Origin: a virus
Reading direction: 5' to 3' (one strand)
DNA: 26,484 nt
Virus record (IMG/VR): IMGVR_UViG_3300027852_000155
Location: 1 to 26,484 of that record
The position numbers and the translations under genes were made by a program. A model generated the notes under the pieces. That model had not been told where the DNA came from. It saw nothing but the letters and a program-made list of their open reading frames with translations, and did not search any database. This document shows, piece after piece, positions 1 through 6,957 of this stretch. The number at the start of each line of letters is the position of its first letter. Position 1 is the first letter of the stretch.

Positions 1-1
1 G

Positions 2-757
2 CCAAACGATCCACATTACATCTCAGGCATGATCGGAATCACCGTCAAAAAGTGGAATTCGATCAGCGATTTTTTAGTCCAAAAAGGCAAGATAAGTCGT
101 GAAAATCATTTTATCTCCAACTTTCGCGCAACTTTTGAGGTCGAAAAACTGGCGGTCTTTTCTGGAAAACAAGCCAAAAACGCTACCGGATCAAACAAAA
201 ACAAGGACTTAACAAAAGCCAAACCAAAGCCAAAAAGCAGCCATTGCGCGTTAAAACCAGAACCAGAACCAGAAGAAGAAAGATCTTTGTTCGCCAAGGC
301 AAACAGAAAAAATCCCGAATTGGTTTCCGTCCCAAAGAAAAAGCAGGGGCCAGAACAGTTCGAAAAGTGGTGGAATGAGTGCTATCCGCATCCCCACAAT
401 CGAAAGCAAAATCGAGCGGGGGCTTTCAAAAAATACAGCGCCGTTCTGCGATCCGGGGTCAGCGAGGATGATCTGCTCGCAGCAGCCAGAGCGTATGGCC
501 CGTATTGCGCCAAGGTCAGCAAGCAACCGAGACTGCCGCTGGTGTGGCTCAATCAATCCGGCTGGGCTGACGCAGAAACCAGCAAGACGCACAGCGCCGA
601 CGAGATTGCCGAGGCCGCGAGAACGAGGAACGCCGAGGCGATCAAAAAGCAGCAGGATTATCTGACCCAAAACATTTCGCCGTCCGATGCTCGGGAGATG
701 ATCCGGCTCGGTCTGGTCAGCGAGGCCGAATGCGATGCGGCAAAAATAAATTATTGA
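2..757 (+). CDS. Phage replication protein, DUF1376-type N-terminus (5' partial)
   Basis: The reading frame is open from base 2, with no stop before the edge, so the true start lies outside the window and the ATG at 29 is internal. The first visible residues (PNDPHYISGMIGITVKKWNSI region, bases 2-64) resemble the end of the DUF1376 helical domain found in phage and prophage replication proteins. A low-complexity linker rich in Lys, Pro and Glu follows (about 200-300). The C-terminal part (about 350-590) has the pattern FEKWW...YP, a basic stretch, then LPLVWLNQSGW, which is common at the end of phage replisome-organiser or helicase-loader-like proteins. By family it probably helps start phage DNA replication by binding DNA or loading helicase; this is inferred, as no catalytic motif is visible. 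The gene sits just before the accessory and packaging genes, and its stop overlaps a candidate promoter. Confidence 0.6.
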   Translation, partial: PNDPHYISGMIGITVKKWNSISDFLVQKGKISRENHFISNFRATFEVEKLAVFSGKQAKNATGSNKNKDLTKAKPKPKSSHCALKPEPEPEEERSLFAKANRKNPELVSVPKKKQGPEQFEKWWNECYPHPHNRKQNRAGAFKKYSAVLRSGVSEDDLLAAARAYGPYCAKVSKQPRLPLVWLNQSGWADAETSKTHSADEIAEAARTRNAEAIKKQQDYLTQNISPSDAREMIRLGLVSEAECDAAKINY

Positions 758-783
758 CAGGCAATCCAAACCCGGATTACAAA
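754..783 (+). promoter_or_regulatory. Candidate sigma-70-like promoter for the small-gene cassette
   Basis: A perfect TTGACA (754-759) overlaps the stop codon of the preceding gene. A TACAAA (778-783), matching 4 of 6 consensus bases, follows after an 18-base spacer. Transcription would start near 790, just ahead of the small gene at 823. The placement between a replication gene and a new run of tightly spaced genes makes it plausible. The -10 match and spacer are imperfect, and the sequence gives no direct proof of use. Confidence 0.35.
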
Positions 784-822
784 ATCTCATGTTTTCAAAA
801 ATCAACCGAAAGGTTTTCCAAA

Positions 823-930
823 ATGATCCGCAAGATATTTTCAGTTTTCGGTGACGCCGTTGGGGCAGCGATCGTTCTCGGTTTCCCGATTGCCGCTCTC
901 TGGATTGCCGCTGGCATGGGTTGGCTGTGA
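823..930 (+). CDS. Small single-span membrane protein, 35 aa
   Basis: This short gene encodes a basic start (MIRKIF) followed by one hydrophobic stretch (about residues 11-33, VGAAIVLGFPIAALWIAAG). It is therefore probably a single-pass inner-membrane peptide with its N-terminus in the cytoplasm. The ATG at 823 is chosen over the upstream in-frame ATG at 730 because GAAAGG (808-813) lies 9 bases before it and the upstream extension is not membrane-like. Its stop overlaps the GTG of the next gene (GTGA, 927-930), which implies translational coupling. I do not recognise the family. A holin is possible in principle, but most holins are longer and no endolysin lies beside it. Confidence 0.5.
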   Translation: MIRKIFSVFGDAVGAAIVLGFPIAALWIAAGMGWL

Positions 931-1082
931 CCGATCTTGCCGCAGCTATCCGGGCTAACGCTGTTCGAGAACGCTTGATCCACCGCGCCGACAAGGCGGC
1001 TGGCAGGTCAGGCGTTTCGGATTTGAGGGCTCGTGTCAGGCAGGCAACCATTGCCGCTCTGAAAGCTGAACTTTCAGGATAA
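927..1082 (+). CDS. Small hypothetical protein, 51 aa
   Basis: A 51-residue frame starts at a GTG that overlaps the preceding stop as GTGA and ends in TAA at 1080-1082. The product (starting MTDLAAAIRANAVRERLIHR) is rich in Ala, Arg and Lys and looks wholly alpha-helical and basic, with no membrane segment or recognisable motif. The coupling overlap and the compact layout of the neighbourhood are the main reasons to call it a gene. A small DNA-, RNA- or protein-binding regulator is conceivable, but nothing in the sequence shows this. The non-ATG start and short length keep confidence moderate. Confidence 0.45.
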   Translation: MTDLAAAIRANAVRERLIHRADKAAGRSGVSDLRARVRQATIAALKAELSG

Positions 1083-1087
1083 CGCCA

Positions 1088-1129
1088 GCGGGCGGTGCGT
1101 TGGGTTTATCATTACCCACTAACACCCGC
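1088..1129 (+). other. Imperfect inverted repeat in a 180-base non-coding gap
   Basis: The stretch 1083-1262 holds no convincing gene. It contains an imperfect stem: GCGGG (1088-1092) can pair with CCCGC (1125-1129), and inside it TGGGT (1101-1105) with ACCCA (1114-1118). No clean T-run follows, so it is a weak terminator candidate. It could be a structured leader or a processing site for the genes at 1263 onward. I saw no tRNA-like fold in this gap. Confidence 0.25.
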
Positions 1130-1262
1130 AGCCGGGGGCTTTGGGTTTAACCTCCCACCAGCAGGAACATCACAAAGTATCTGACACGGGAATGAGCCCG
1201 GAGAATGCTTTCATTGTTCTAGCGGTGAGTTGACCCGGTAAATTTATCAACAGGGGGACATC

Positions 1263-1367
1263 ATGGGACTGATAAGCGGCGCGATTGAACTTCTCTTTCT
1301 GTCATTCCTGATAGTGGTTTATCTGGTGATTGTGTTTCTCGTTGCGTGTCTGTTGCTAGGTGACTGA
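1263..1367 (+). CDS. Small hydrophobic membrane protein, 34 aa
   Basis: This is a 34-residue frame with a strong ribosome-binding sequence (AGGGGG, 1252-1257) 5 bases before the ATG. After MGLISGAIE almost every residue is hydrophobic (LLFLSFLIVVYLVIVFLVA), giving one membrane-spanning helix, and it ends CLLLGD. It overlaps the next gene by 8 bases. It is the second single-span mini-protein in this cassette. The strong ribosome-binding site makes it more credible than most tiny frames. The function is unknown; membrane modulation, superinfection exclusion or a lysis accessory role are untested possibilities. Confidence 0.55.
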   Translation: MGLISGAIELLFLSFLIVVYLVIVFLVACLLLGD

Positions 1368-1554
1368 ACAGGTCACGGCAGAACAGATCAAGGACGCGCT
1401 ACGATCCTGCACCAGCGTTCCATCGGTCAATGAGTGTGCCAAGCAATTCGCCAAGGACGTTGCGCGGCTCACAGCAGGGACGCAAGACGACAAGACAATG
1501 GCAATTCAGATAAAGAACCTTGCCAGTTATCGCCGAAAAATGTTGATGAGATAA
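1360..1554 (+). CDS. Small hypothetical protein, 64 aa
   Basis: The frame starts at a GTG (1360) that overlaps the end of the preceding membrane peptide by 8 bases, which suggests coupled translation. The product is soluble and mostly helical: MTEQVTAEQIKDALRSC, then a middle section with two further charged helices, ending in a basic tail (SYRRKMLMR). It has two cysteines (near residues 17 and 26) but no zinc-finger spacing. I do not recognise a family. It lies immediately before the Tad2-like gene and probably shares its transcript. Confidence 0.5.
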   Translation: MTEQVTAEQIKDALRSCTSVPSVNECAKQFAKDVARLTAGTQDDKTMAIQIKNLASYRRKMLMR

Positions 1555-1572
1555 TTTCACAGAGGGGGAAAG

Positions 1573-1794
1573 ATGATGGATTTCAGTGATGCGATAGTAT
1601 TGATTAAATCAGGAATATTTGTAACCAGAACCGGGTGGAAAAATCAAAACGCTATTGCTTGGATAAGTAATGAACTTTTGATGATTGATTCTGTTTCAGG
1701 TTATCAAACTTATGCCGCTCTAACTTCCGACGACATCATGGCTGATGATTGGACGTTAACCGTTCCAGCATTTCCAAGAAAACAACCTCGTTGA
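1573..1794 (+). CDS. DUF2829 / Tad2-like protein (candidate Thoeris anti-defence)
   Basis: The 73-residue product fits the compact DUF2829 fold. It opens with MDFSDAIVLIKSG, followed by VTRTGW (residues 17-22, an RxGW signature), and ends the domain with DDIMADDW (53-60), the usual acidic-Trp end motif. A short basic Pro-rich tail follows. Members of this family include Tad2, a phage protein that binds and sequesters the cyclic ADP-ribose-type signal made by Thoeris TIR proteins; some also bind other cyclic nucleotides. That role here is inferred from resemblance by eye. The ribosome-binding sequence AGAGGGGG (1561-1568) serves either ATG 1573 or ATG 1576; the second has better spacing. It lies in an accessory cassette just before the packaging genes. 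DUF2829 proteins of unknown function are also common, so the anti-defence role is less certain than the family call. Confidence 0.65.
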   Translation: MMDFSDAIVLIKSGIFVTRTGWKNQNAIAWISNELLMIDSVSGYQTYAALTSDDIMADDWTLTVPAFPRKQPR

Positions 1795-1845
1795 CCGGTT
1801 ACACCAATACGTGCGAAAGTCCGACCCGTTGAAAGGTCAGTCAAA

Positions 1846-2385
1846 ATGAGTTGGATCACAAAGAAGAAAACTCTCGACGGTCAGGACGAAAAAGGCCAGT
1901 TCATGCCCGGCAACCAGATTTGGAAGCGCCGCAGCCACCACGGCCACCGCAAAGGTTTTCTATTCCCAGAGCCAGAAGATTTGGAGCGAGCGGCGATAGA
2001 ATACTTTGAATGGGTGCAAGCCAACCCACTTTATGAAGCAAAGTCTGTTGGCGGGAAAATTCAACCAGTTGAAAAGATGCGCGCCATGACGTTGCACGGG
2101 CTCTGCCTCTTTATTGGCATTTCAAAGCCCGGTTGGGATAAGTATGTTTCGCGCGAGAAATACAGTGAAACGTGCGAATGGATTGCCACCGTCATCTATG
2201 AACAGAAGTTCACCGGGGCCGCTGCAGGACTTCTCAATCACAGTATCATTTCCCGCGAACTCGGACTTGCCGATAAAAAGGAAGTCAGCAACCCGGATGG
2301 CACATTGACCCCGCCGTCACGTATTGAGATTGTTGGCATTCCCGCGAGCGTTCCAGAGGATTCCGATGACGGCAATCCAGATTGA
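1846..2385 (+). CDS. Small terminase subunit, P22 gp3-like DNA packaging protein
   Basis: The 179-residue product matches the gp3-type small terminase pattern. It has a basic N-terminus with KGQFMPGNQIWKRRS, then a helical DNA-recognition region (about 45-145) containing YFEWVQANPL, MTLHGLCLFIGIS and FTGAAAGLLNHSIISRELGL. The C-terminus is short and acidic. P22 gp3 is about the same size (162). The small subunit recognises the packaging site on phage DNA and regulates the large subunit. GAAAGG (1831-1836) lies 9 bases upstream of the ATG. Its end overlaps the large-subunit gene by 20 bases, so the two are probably translated together. Confidence 0.85.
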   Translation: MSWITKKKTLDGQDEKGQFMPGNQIWKRRSHHGHRKGFLFPEPEDLERAAIEYFEWVQANPLYEAKSVGGKIQPVEKMRAMTLHGLCLFIGISKPGWDKYVSREKYSETCEWIATVIYEQKFTGAAAGLLNHSIISRELGLADKKEVSNPDGTLTPPSRIEIVGIPASVPEDSDDGNPD

Positions 2386-3706
2386 AATCCCCGACAAGCT
2401 GGTCCCACTGTTCCAAGGGTCGGCGCGCTACAGGATTTCACATGGTGGCCGGGGCTCTGCCAAAACCCGCACATTCGCCAAGATGTCAGCCGTTTGGGCC
2501 TACAAGATGGCCGAGGCAGGTATTCATGGCCAAATTCTATGCGCTCGGGAACACCTGAACTCGCTTGATGAATCGTCAATGGCCGAGGTCAAGGCCGCGA
2601 TCCGATCTGAGCCGTGGCTGAACGCCTATTTCGACATCGGCGAGAAATACATCCGAACCAAAAACGGGCGTGTGAGTTATACATTTGCTGGGCTGCGGAC
2701 CAATGTTGATAGCGTCAAATCCAAGGCGCGCATCCTTTTGTGTTGGGTGGACGAGGCCGAGGGTGTGCTGGATTCGTCCTGGCGAACACTTATCCCAACG
2801 GTTCGTGAGGAAGGTTTCGCCGAGGGCGAGAAGTGGATCTCGGAAATCTGGGTGACGTTCAACCCAAAATCAGATCGAAGCGCGACCTATAAACGATTTG
2901 TCGCCAGTCCACCGCGCGAATCCAAGGTTGTCGTGATGAACTTTCGTGACAATCCTTGGTTCCCAAGCGTTCTGAATGACGAGCGGCTTGATGATAAGGA
3001 AAAGCGCCCCGATACCTACGGCCACATTTGGGAAGGCGATTTCTTGAAGGTGCTGGAAGGCGCATATTGGGCCAAGAACTTGAAGAAAGCCGAGGCAGAC
3101 GGTCGGATGACGCGCATTCCCATCGAGCCGGTGCTGCCTGTGTTCACGTTCTGGGATTTGGGGATCAACAATAAGACCGGGAACATGGCGGTCATCCTGA
3201 TGCAACCCATCGGCAAGGAATTGCGGTTCGTCGGCAGCTATCTAAACGCTGATTATGGGATGCCCCACTATGTGAACTGGTTGCTGAAATTCCAGAAGAA
3301 ACACGAAATCCAGTTTGGCGGGCACTATGCGCCGCACGACATCGCGGTGCGGGAACTGATAAGCGGCAAATCCCGGCAGGATGCGGCAGCCGCGCTCGGC
3401 ATTCAGTTTGAGAAGGTCGATCAGGTTTCTTACAAGCAAATTTCGATTGATGCGGCCAATGAGATATTGCCTCGGTGCTTTTTCGATCCGGTGCGCTGTG
3501 AGGACTTGCTGGAATCTCTTTGGAACTATCACCGGTTGTTCGACGAGAAGAAACAGCGGTTCCTTGGGCAGCCCGATCACGATTGGAGTTCAGATTATGC
3601 GGACGCATTCCAGCAATTCGCTATGGTCTGGACCGACGATATGGCCACAACAAAGCCACCACAGCCGCTACGTCTGAATTCCCTTGGTGGTGGCTGGATG
3701 GGGTGA
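2366..3706 (+). CDS. Terminase large subunit
   Basis: The 446-residue packaging motor has an N-terminal ATPase with a Walker A motif GGRGSAKT (27-34) and a Walker B motif ILLCWVDEAE (123-132). The C-terminal RNase H-like nuclease carries candidate metal-binding aspartates at D264 (FWDLG), D325 (APHD) and D410 (SSDYADAF). It pumps DNA into the prohead through the portal and cuts the concatemer. The start at 2366 is preferred to the in-frame ATG at 2324 because AGAGGA (2355-2360) sits 5 bases ahead and the conserved part begins right after. It overlaps the small-subunit gene by 20 bases. Length and motifs are normal for the PBSX/P22-type terminase family, and nothing key is missing. Confidence 0.95.
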   Translation: MTAIQIEIPDKLVPLFQGSARYRISHGGRGSAKTRTFAKMSAVWAYKMAEAGIHGQILCAREHLNSLDESSMAEVKAAIRSEPWLNAYFDIGEKYIRTKNGRVSYTFAGLRTNVDSVKSKARILLCWVDEAEGVLDSSWRTLIPTVREEGFAEGEKWISEIWVTFNPKSDRSATYKRFVASPPRESKVVVMNFRDNPWFPSVLNDERLDDKEKRPDTYGHIWEGDFLKVLEGAYWAKNLKKAEADGRMTRIPIEPVLPVFTFWDLGINNKTGNMAVILMQPIGKELRFVGSYLNADYGMPHYVNWLLKFQKKHEIQFGGHYAPHDIAVRELISGKSRQDAAAALGIQFEKVDQVSYKQISIDAANEILPRCFFDPVRCEDLLESLWNYHRLFDEKKQRFLGQPDHDWSSDYADAFQQFAMVWTDDMATTKPPQPLRLNSLGGGWMG

Positions 3707-3766
3707 CACGGCGGCTCAATTCACTTACAGGTTTGATCTATATCAATGTCCAAATGAGGTTGGTTC

Positions 3767-5851
3767 ATGGCGCGCAAGGCAAAAAAACACACGTTGGATT
3801 TATCGGATGACCTCGTAAACGAGGCGGAATACGATAAACAGGCTGGATATTCTGGGTTTCTACAAATCGTGCGCGAGAACGCGGCCTACGGGCTTCAAGG
3901 TTGGGCCGAAAACTTTGCCGAAGCGCGTGATGATGTCCGGTTTTTCCGTGGTGGCAAGTATCAATGGGAACAAAAGGCATATGAAAAGAGGATGCTTTCT
4001 GACCGCCCGGCTCTGACATTCAACGATCTGCCGCAATACGTCGATCAGGTTCTCGGCGATCAGCGACAGAACCGACCGAGCATTCACATTGCGCCGAGCG
4101 ATGATGCTGGCGCCGGGATTGAGGTCGGCAATGTTGCAGGCACGTCCACCTATAAAATGGCCGAGGTCTACGAGGGGCTTATTCGGAACATCGAGTATTC
4201 TTCGAATGCTGAAACGCACTATGACGTGGCCGGGCAACACGCTGTTGAGGCCGGATTTGGATGGCTGCGCGTTCTGACAACCTATGCCAACCCCAAAAGT
4301 TTCGATCTGGATATTCGGATCAAGTCGATTGCCAATCGCTGGTCTGTGGTCATGGATCCGGATGCGCAAGAGCCAGACTATAGCGATGCAAATTACGCAT
4401 TCATTTTTGACGAAATGCCGCGCCACCAGTTTGACAAACTCTATCCAAATGCCGCAATCGGCAACCTGAATGAACGTGATGCAAAGATATGGGGCGGCAA
4501 GACAAAGGTTTCGGTCGCCGAATACTATGAGCGATATGCGGTTCAGCGCGAATTGCTGTTGTTGTCGAGTGGCGAGATTGTCTGGCGTGATGAAGTCAAG
4601 GACGTGCTGGATGATCTGCTCGAAAAGGGTGTGACCGTCGAAAGGCAAAGGCTGGTTGATACCTTCAAGGTGCGCTGGTGGAAGGTCACGGCCAATTCGG
4701 TTCTGCGCGGACCGATCGACATTCCATGCTCGATGATCCCGATCGCTCCCGTTCTGGGCAAAGAACTGAATATCGACGGAATTTCATATTATCGCGGCAT
4801 GATCCGCAACGCCAAAGACCCCAAGCGGGCCGATAACTTTTGGATGACGGCGGCAACCGAGCGGGTCGCTCTTTCTCCAAAGGCACCTTGGGTTCTGACC
4901 GCCAAGCAGATCGAGGGCCACGAAACCGAATGGGCGACAGCCAATCAGGGCACACCATCCGTTCTCGTCTACAATTCTGATCCGGCTGCAAACGGTATGC
5001 CAAAACGCCAAGATCCGGCCACCATGCCCGCAGCGGAATTGCAGGTCGCCGCCCATATGACCGACAAGGTTAAATCAACTATCGGGATGTATGATGCGAG
5101 TATTGGCGCGCAATCGAATGAGACAAGCGGAATTGCTATCACGGCAAGGCAACGAAAGTCTGACATCGGTGCATTCGCATTCTCGGACAATCAAAACCGT
5201 TCGATTGCACATGTCGGCCGAATTCTGGTTGAAATGATCCCGGCGATTTATGACACGGCCAGAACAGTTCGCATCCGGCACGTCAACGGCAAGGGTGATT
5301 GGATAAAGATCAACACCGTTGTTCGTGACGACAAAACCGGCAAAGACGTTGTGATCCACGATATGGCGCTCGGTTCTTACGATGTGACCGTGAAAGCGGG
5401 CCCAAGCTACACCACGCAACGCGCTGAGGCGTCCGCCGCCCTTCTTGAGTTTGTCCGGGTTGTGCCCGGCGTGGCCCCAATCATTGTTGATAAAATCGCG
5501 GACGTTATGGATTGGCCAGACGCTGACGAGATTACCAAGCGTCTGCGCTACACCATTCCGGGCCACATGCTGACCGAGGAAGAACGCGAGGGCATGGAAG
5601 AACAGCCGCCGGAAGAACCAACCCCGGAACAGGCGGTTGCGGCCAAACAGGCAGAGGCTGATATGGCAAACGCCGAGGCCGAAACGACGATGGCACAGGC
5701 CAAGTCGGAAGAAGCGCAGGCCAAAATTGCAGAAATTCAGGCACGGGGCGTTGAAAATGCGTTCATGGCTGATGTCGCCAAGCTGATCGAGGAAACCCTT
5801 ACACAAGTGATTGGCGATCACATGAAAACTGTTGACCATAAAGAGGACTGA
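3767..5851 (+). CDS. Portal protein, P22-type
   Basis: The 694-residue protein resembles the P22 portal family (P22 portal is 725 aa). The N-terminal half holds typical portal features such as FAEARDDVRFFRGGKYQW and PALTFNDLPQYVDQVLGDQR, followed by RPSIHIAP. The C-terminal part (about 600-680) is Glu/Ala/Gln-rich and strongly helical, matching the long coiled-coil barrel of P22-like portals. A ring of twelve subunits would form the DNA entry channel at one head vertex, dock the terminase, and later bind the gp4-like tail factor. A 60-base gap with no apparent signal separates it from the terminase gene. Its stop is followed 2 bases later by the scaffold ATG. Confidence 0.92.
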   Translation: MARKAKKHTLDLSDDLVNEAEYDKQAGYSGFLQIVRENAAYGLQGWAENFAEARDDVRFFRGGKYQWEQKAYEKRMLSDRPALTFNDLPQYVDQVLGDQRQNRPSIHIAPSDDAGAGIEVGNVAGTSTYKMAEVYEGLIRNIEYSSNAETHYDVAGQHAVEAGFGWLRVLTTYANPKSFDLDIRIKSIANRWSVVMDPDAQEPDYSDANYAFIFDEMPRHQFDKLYPNAAIGNLNERDAKIWGGKTKVSVAEYYERYAVQRELLLLSSGEIVWRDEVKDVLDDLLEKGVTVERQRLVDTFKVRWWKVTANSVLRGPIDIPCSMIPIAPVLGKELNIDGISYYRGMIRNAKDPKRADNFWMTAATERVALSPKAPWVLTAKQIEGHETEWATANQGTPSVLVYNSDPAANGMPKRQDPATMPAAELQVAAHMTDKVKSTIGMYDASIGAQSNETSGIAITARQRKSDIGAFAFSDNQNRSIAHVGRILVEMIPAIYDTARTVRIRHVNGKGDWIKINTVVRDDKTGKDVVIHDMALGSYDVTVKAGPSYTTQRAEASAALLEFVRVVPGVAPIIVDKIADVMDWPDADEITKRLRYTIPGHMLTEEEREGMEEQPPEEPTPEQAVAAKQAEADMANAEAETTMAQAKSEEAQAKIAEIQARGVENAFMADVAKLIEETLTQVIGDHMKTVDHKED

Positions 5852-5853
5852 AC

Positions 5854-6813
5854 ATGGCCGATGAAGAGCTGAAACCCGACACAATCAAGCCCGACAACGA
5901 CGCATCCATTCAGGTTTCGTCGTCTGACCTGCCGGAACCTAAGGCCGAGGAAACGCCCAAGGCCAAGGAAGAACCGACCCTGCTGCCTAAGGACAAAGAG
6001 GACGAACCGGAAAGCAAGGACGATCCAGAGAAAAAGCCAGAGGATGATCCTGAACAGGTCAAGGCAGCCGAGGTTGCCGCAGCCAAGGCGCGTGAAAAGG
6101 AAGATTGGGACAACTTGCCCAATGGCGCGCAAAAACGCATTTCCCGGCAATCCCGCCAGATCAATGACCTCAAAGGCGAAAATGCCGCACTCGAGGCTCG
6201 GATTGATGCGCTGGAAGCGCCGTCCGACGATCCAGAACCCAAGGCAGAAGAACTCGACCCAGACAGTTTCGATTCTTGGGATGAATATTTGGATGCGCGC
6301 GACAAGGCGGGTGTGAAAAAGGAAGAACCCAAGCCAGAGCCCAAGGCCGAGAAATCCGAACCACTGACTGGCACGGTTCCGCCCGAGGACTTTTTCAAAG
6401 CACAGGGTGATCTGGGCGAAAAGGTTTCGGCCAAAGACCCCGACCTTTGGGACAAGATCAGCGATACAAAGCACCCTGATTTTGTAAATCTTTCGATAAG
6501 CCCGGAACTCGTTGTGTCTCTCAGTGAGCTGGATGATCCGGCCAACGTGATCGAAAAGCTGATTGAAACGCCCGACAAGGCGGCCAAGTTCTCGAAAATG
6601 TCCGTGTTCCAACAGGCGCGCGCACTGGCAAAGCTGGACGCAGAGGAACCGCCAAAACAGCGCATCAAGTCAGAGGCACCCGAGCCTATCGAGCCGGTCG
6701 CCTCGCGCTCACGTCCGGTTGACAGGCCCTTTGATGAATTGTCTCAATCCGAATTTGAGGAACGTCGAAACGCTGAGGAAACCGCAAGGGGCGGGGCCGG
6801 GGCTTTCCGGTAA
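5854..6813 (+). CDS. Capsid scaffolding protein
   Basis: The 319-residue product is highly charged, rich in Glu, Lys, Asp and Pro, with repeated short units such as PKAEE and PKPEPKAEK. It lacks an enzyme motif. Its position between portal and coat and its size match P22 scaffold gp8 (303 aa). Such proteins fill the prohead, guide coat assembly and portal incorporation, and leave before packaging. Predicted helices near 80-120 (around GAQKRISRQSRQINDLKG) could drive self-association, and the basic C-terminus (EERRNAEETARGGAGAFR) could bind coat, as in P22; both are inferences. AAGAGGA (5841-5847) is a good ribosome-binding site inside the end of the portal gene. Confidence 0.85.
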   Translation: MADEELKPDTIKPDNDASIQVSSSDLPEPKAEETPKAKEEPTLLPKDKEDEPESKDDPEKKPEDDPEQVKAAEVAAAKAREKEDWDNLPNGAQKRISRQSRQINDLKGENAALEARIDALEAPSDDPEPKAEELDPDSFDSWDEYLDARDKAGVKKEEPKPEPKAEKSEPLTGTVPPEDFFKAQGDLGEKVSAKDPDLWDKISDTKHPDFVNLSISPELVVSLSELDDPANVIEKLIETPDKAAKFSKMSVFQQARALAKLDAEEPPKQRIKSEAPEPIEPVASRSRPVDRPFDELSQSEFEERRNAEETARGGAGAFR

Positions 6814-6830
6814 TACTTGCCAAAATGGCG

Positions 6831-6861
6831 TGTTCTGTCCTATTGATGGGACACGCGAACA
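6831..6861 (+). other. Hairpin in the scaffold-coat intergenic gap
   Basis: The 144-base gap 6814-6957 holds no convincing gene. It contains a stem in which TGTTC and TGTCC (6831-6840) pair with GGACA (6849-6853) and GAACA (6857-6861) around a 3-base bulge. A smaller GGGA-TAAT-TCCC stem lies nearer the coat start. No T-run follows, so a terminator is unlikely. A leader structure or mRNA-processing site that raises coat expression relative to scaffold is possible but unproven. Confidence 0.35.
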
Positions 6862-6957
6862 TTCCGCGCGGTGAAACGGGAATGGGTGACAGCGATCTAA
6901 GGGCTGGTTGTTGGGGATAATTCCCTAGAAAAAATCAACCAAACAAAGGATCAAATC

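Noticed and set aside
251-1051. Long - strand frame (266 codons) opposite the replication gene and small cassette
   Set aside because: It crosses several + strand genes with good ribosome-binding sites, and its translation is a low-quality mixture without domain features. It is a shadow of the opposite strand.
1083-1262. Possible tRNA or riboswitch in the non-coding gap
   Set aside because: The stems are short and imperfect; no cloverleaf, anticodon arm or known riboswitch core could be drawn.
823-1367. Holin-endolysin lysis cassette
   Set aside because: The two membrane peptides are shorter than usual holins and no endolysin or spanin gene lies near them.
2324-2365. Upstream start for the large terminase
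   Set aside because: The extension lies within the small-terminase gene without a good ribosome-binding site, whereas ATG 2366 has AGAGGA at suitable spacing.
3860-4648. - strand frame of 262 codons opposite the portal gene
   Set aside because: It is fully contained within the confidently assigned portal gene and shows no protein-like features.
5075-6668. Several - strand frames of 250-270 codons opposite portal and scaffold
   Set aside because: They mirror the charged or repetitive codons of portal and scaffold (giving Ser- or Phe/Leu-rich products) and have no plausible family or ribosome-binding sites.
6825-6920. 31-residue frame in the scaffold-coat gap
   Set aside because: No ribosome-binding sequence precedes it, and its bases are better explained by the hairpin at 6831-6861.
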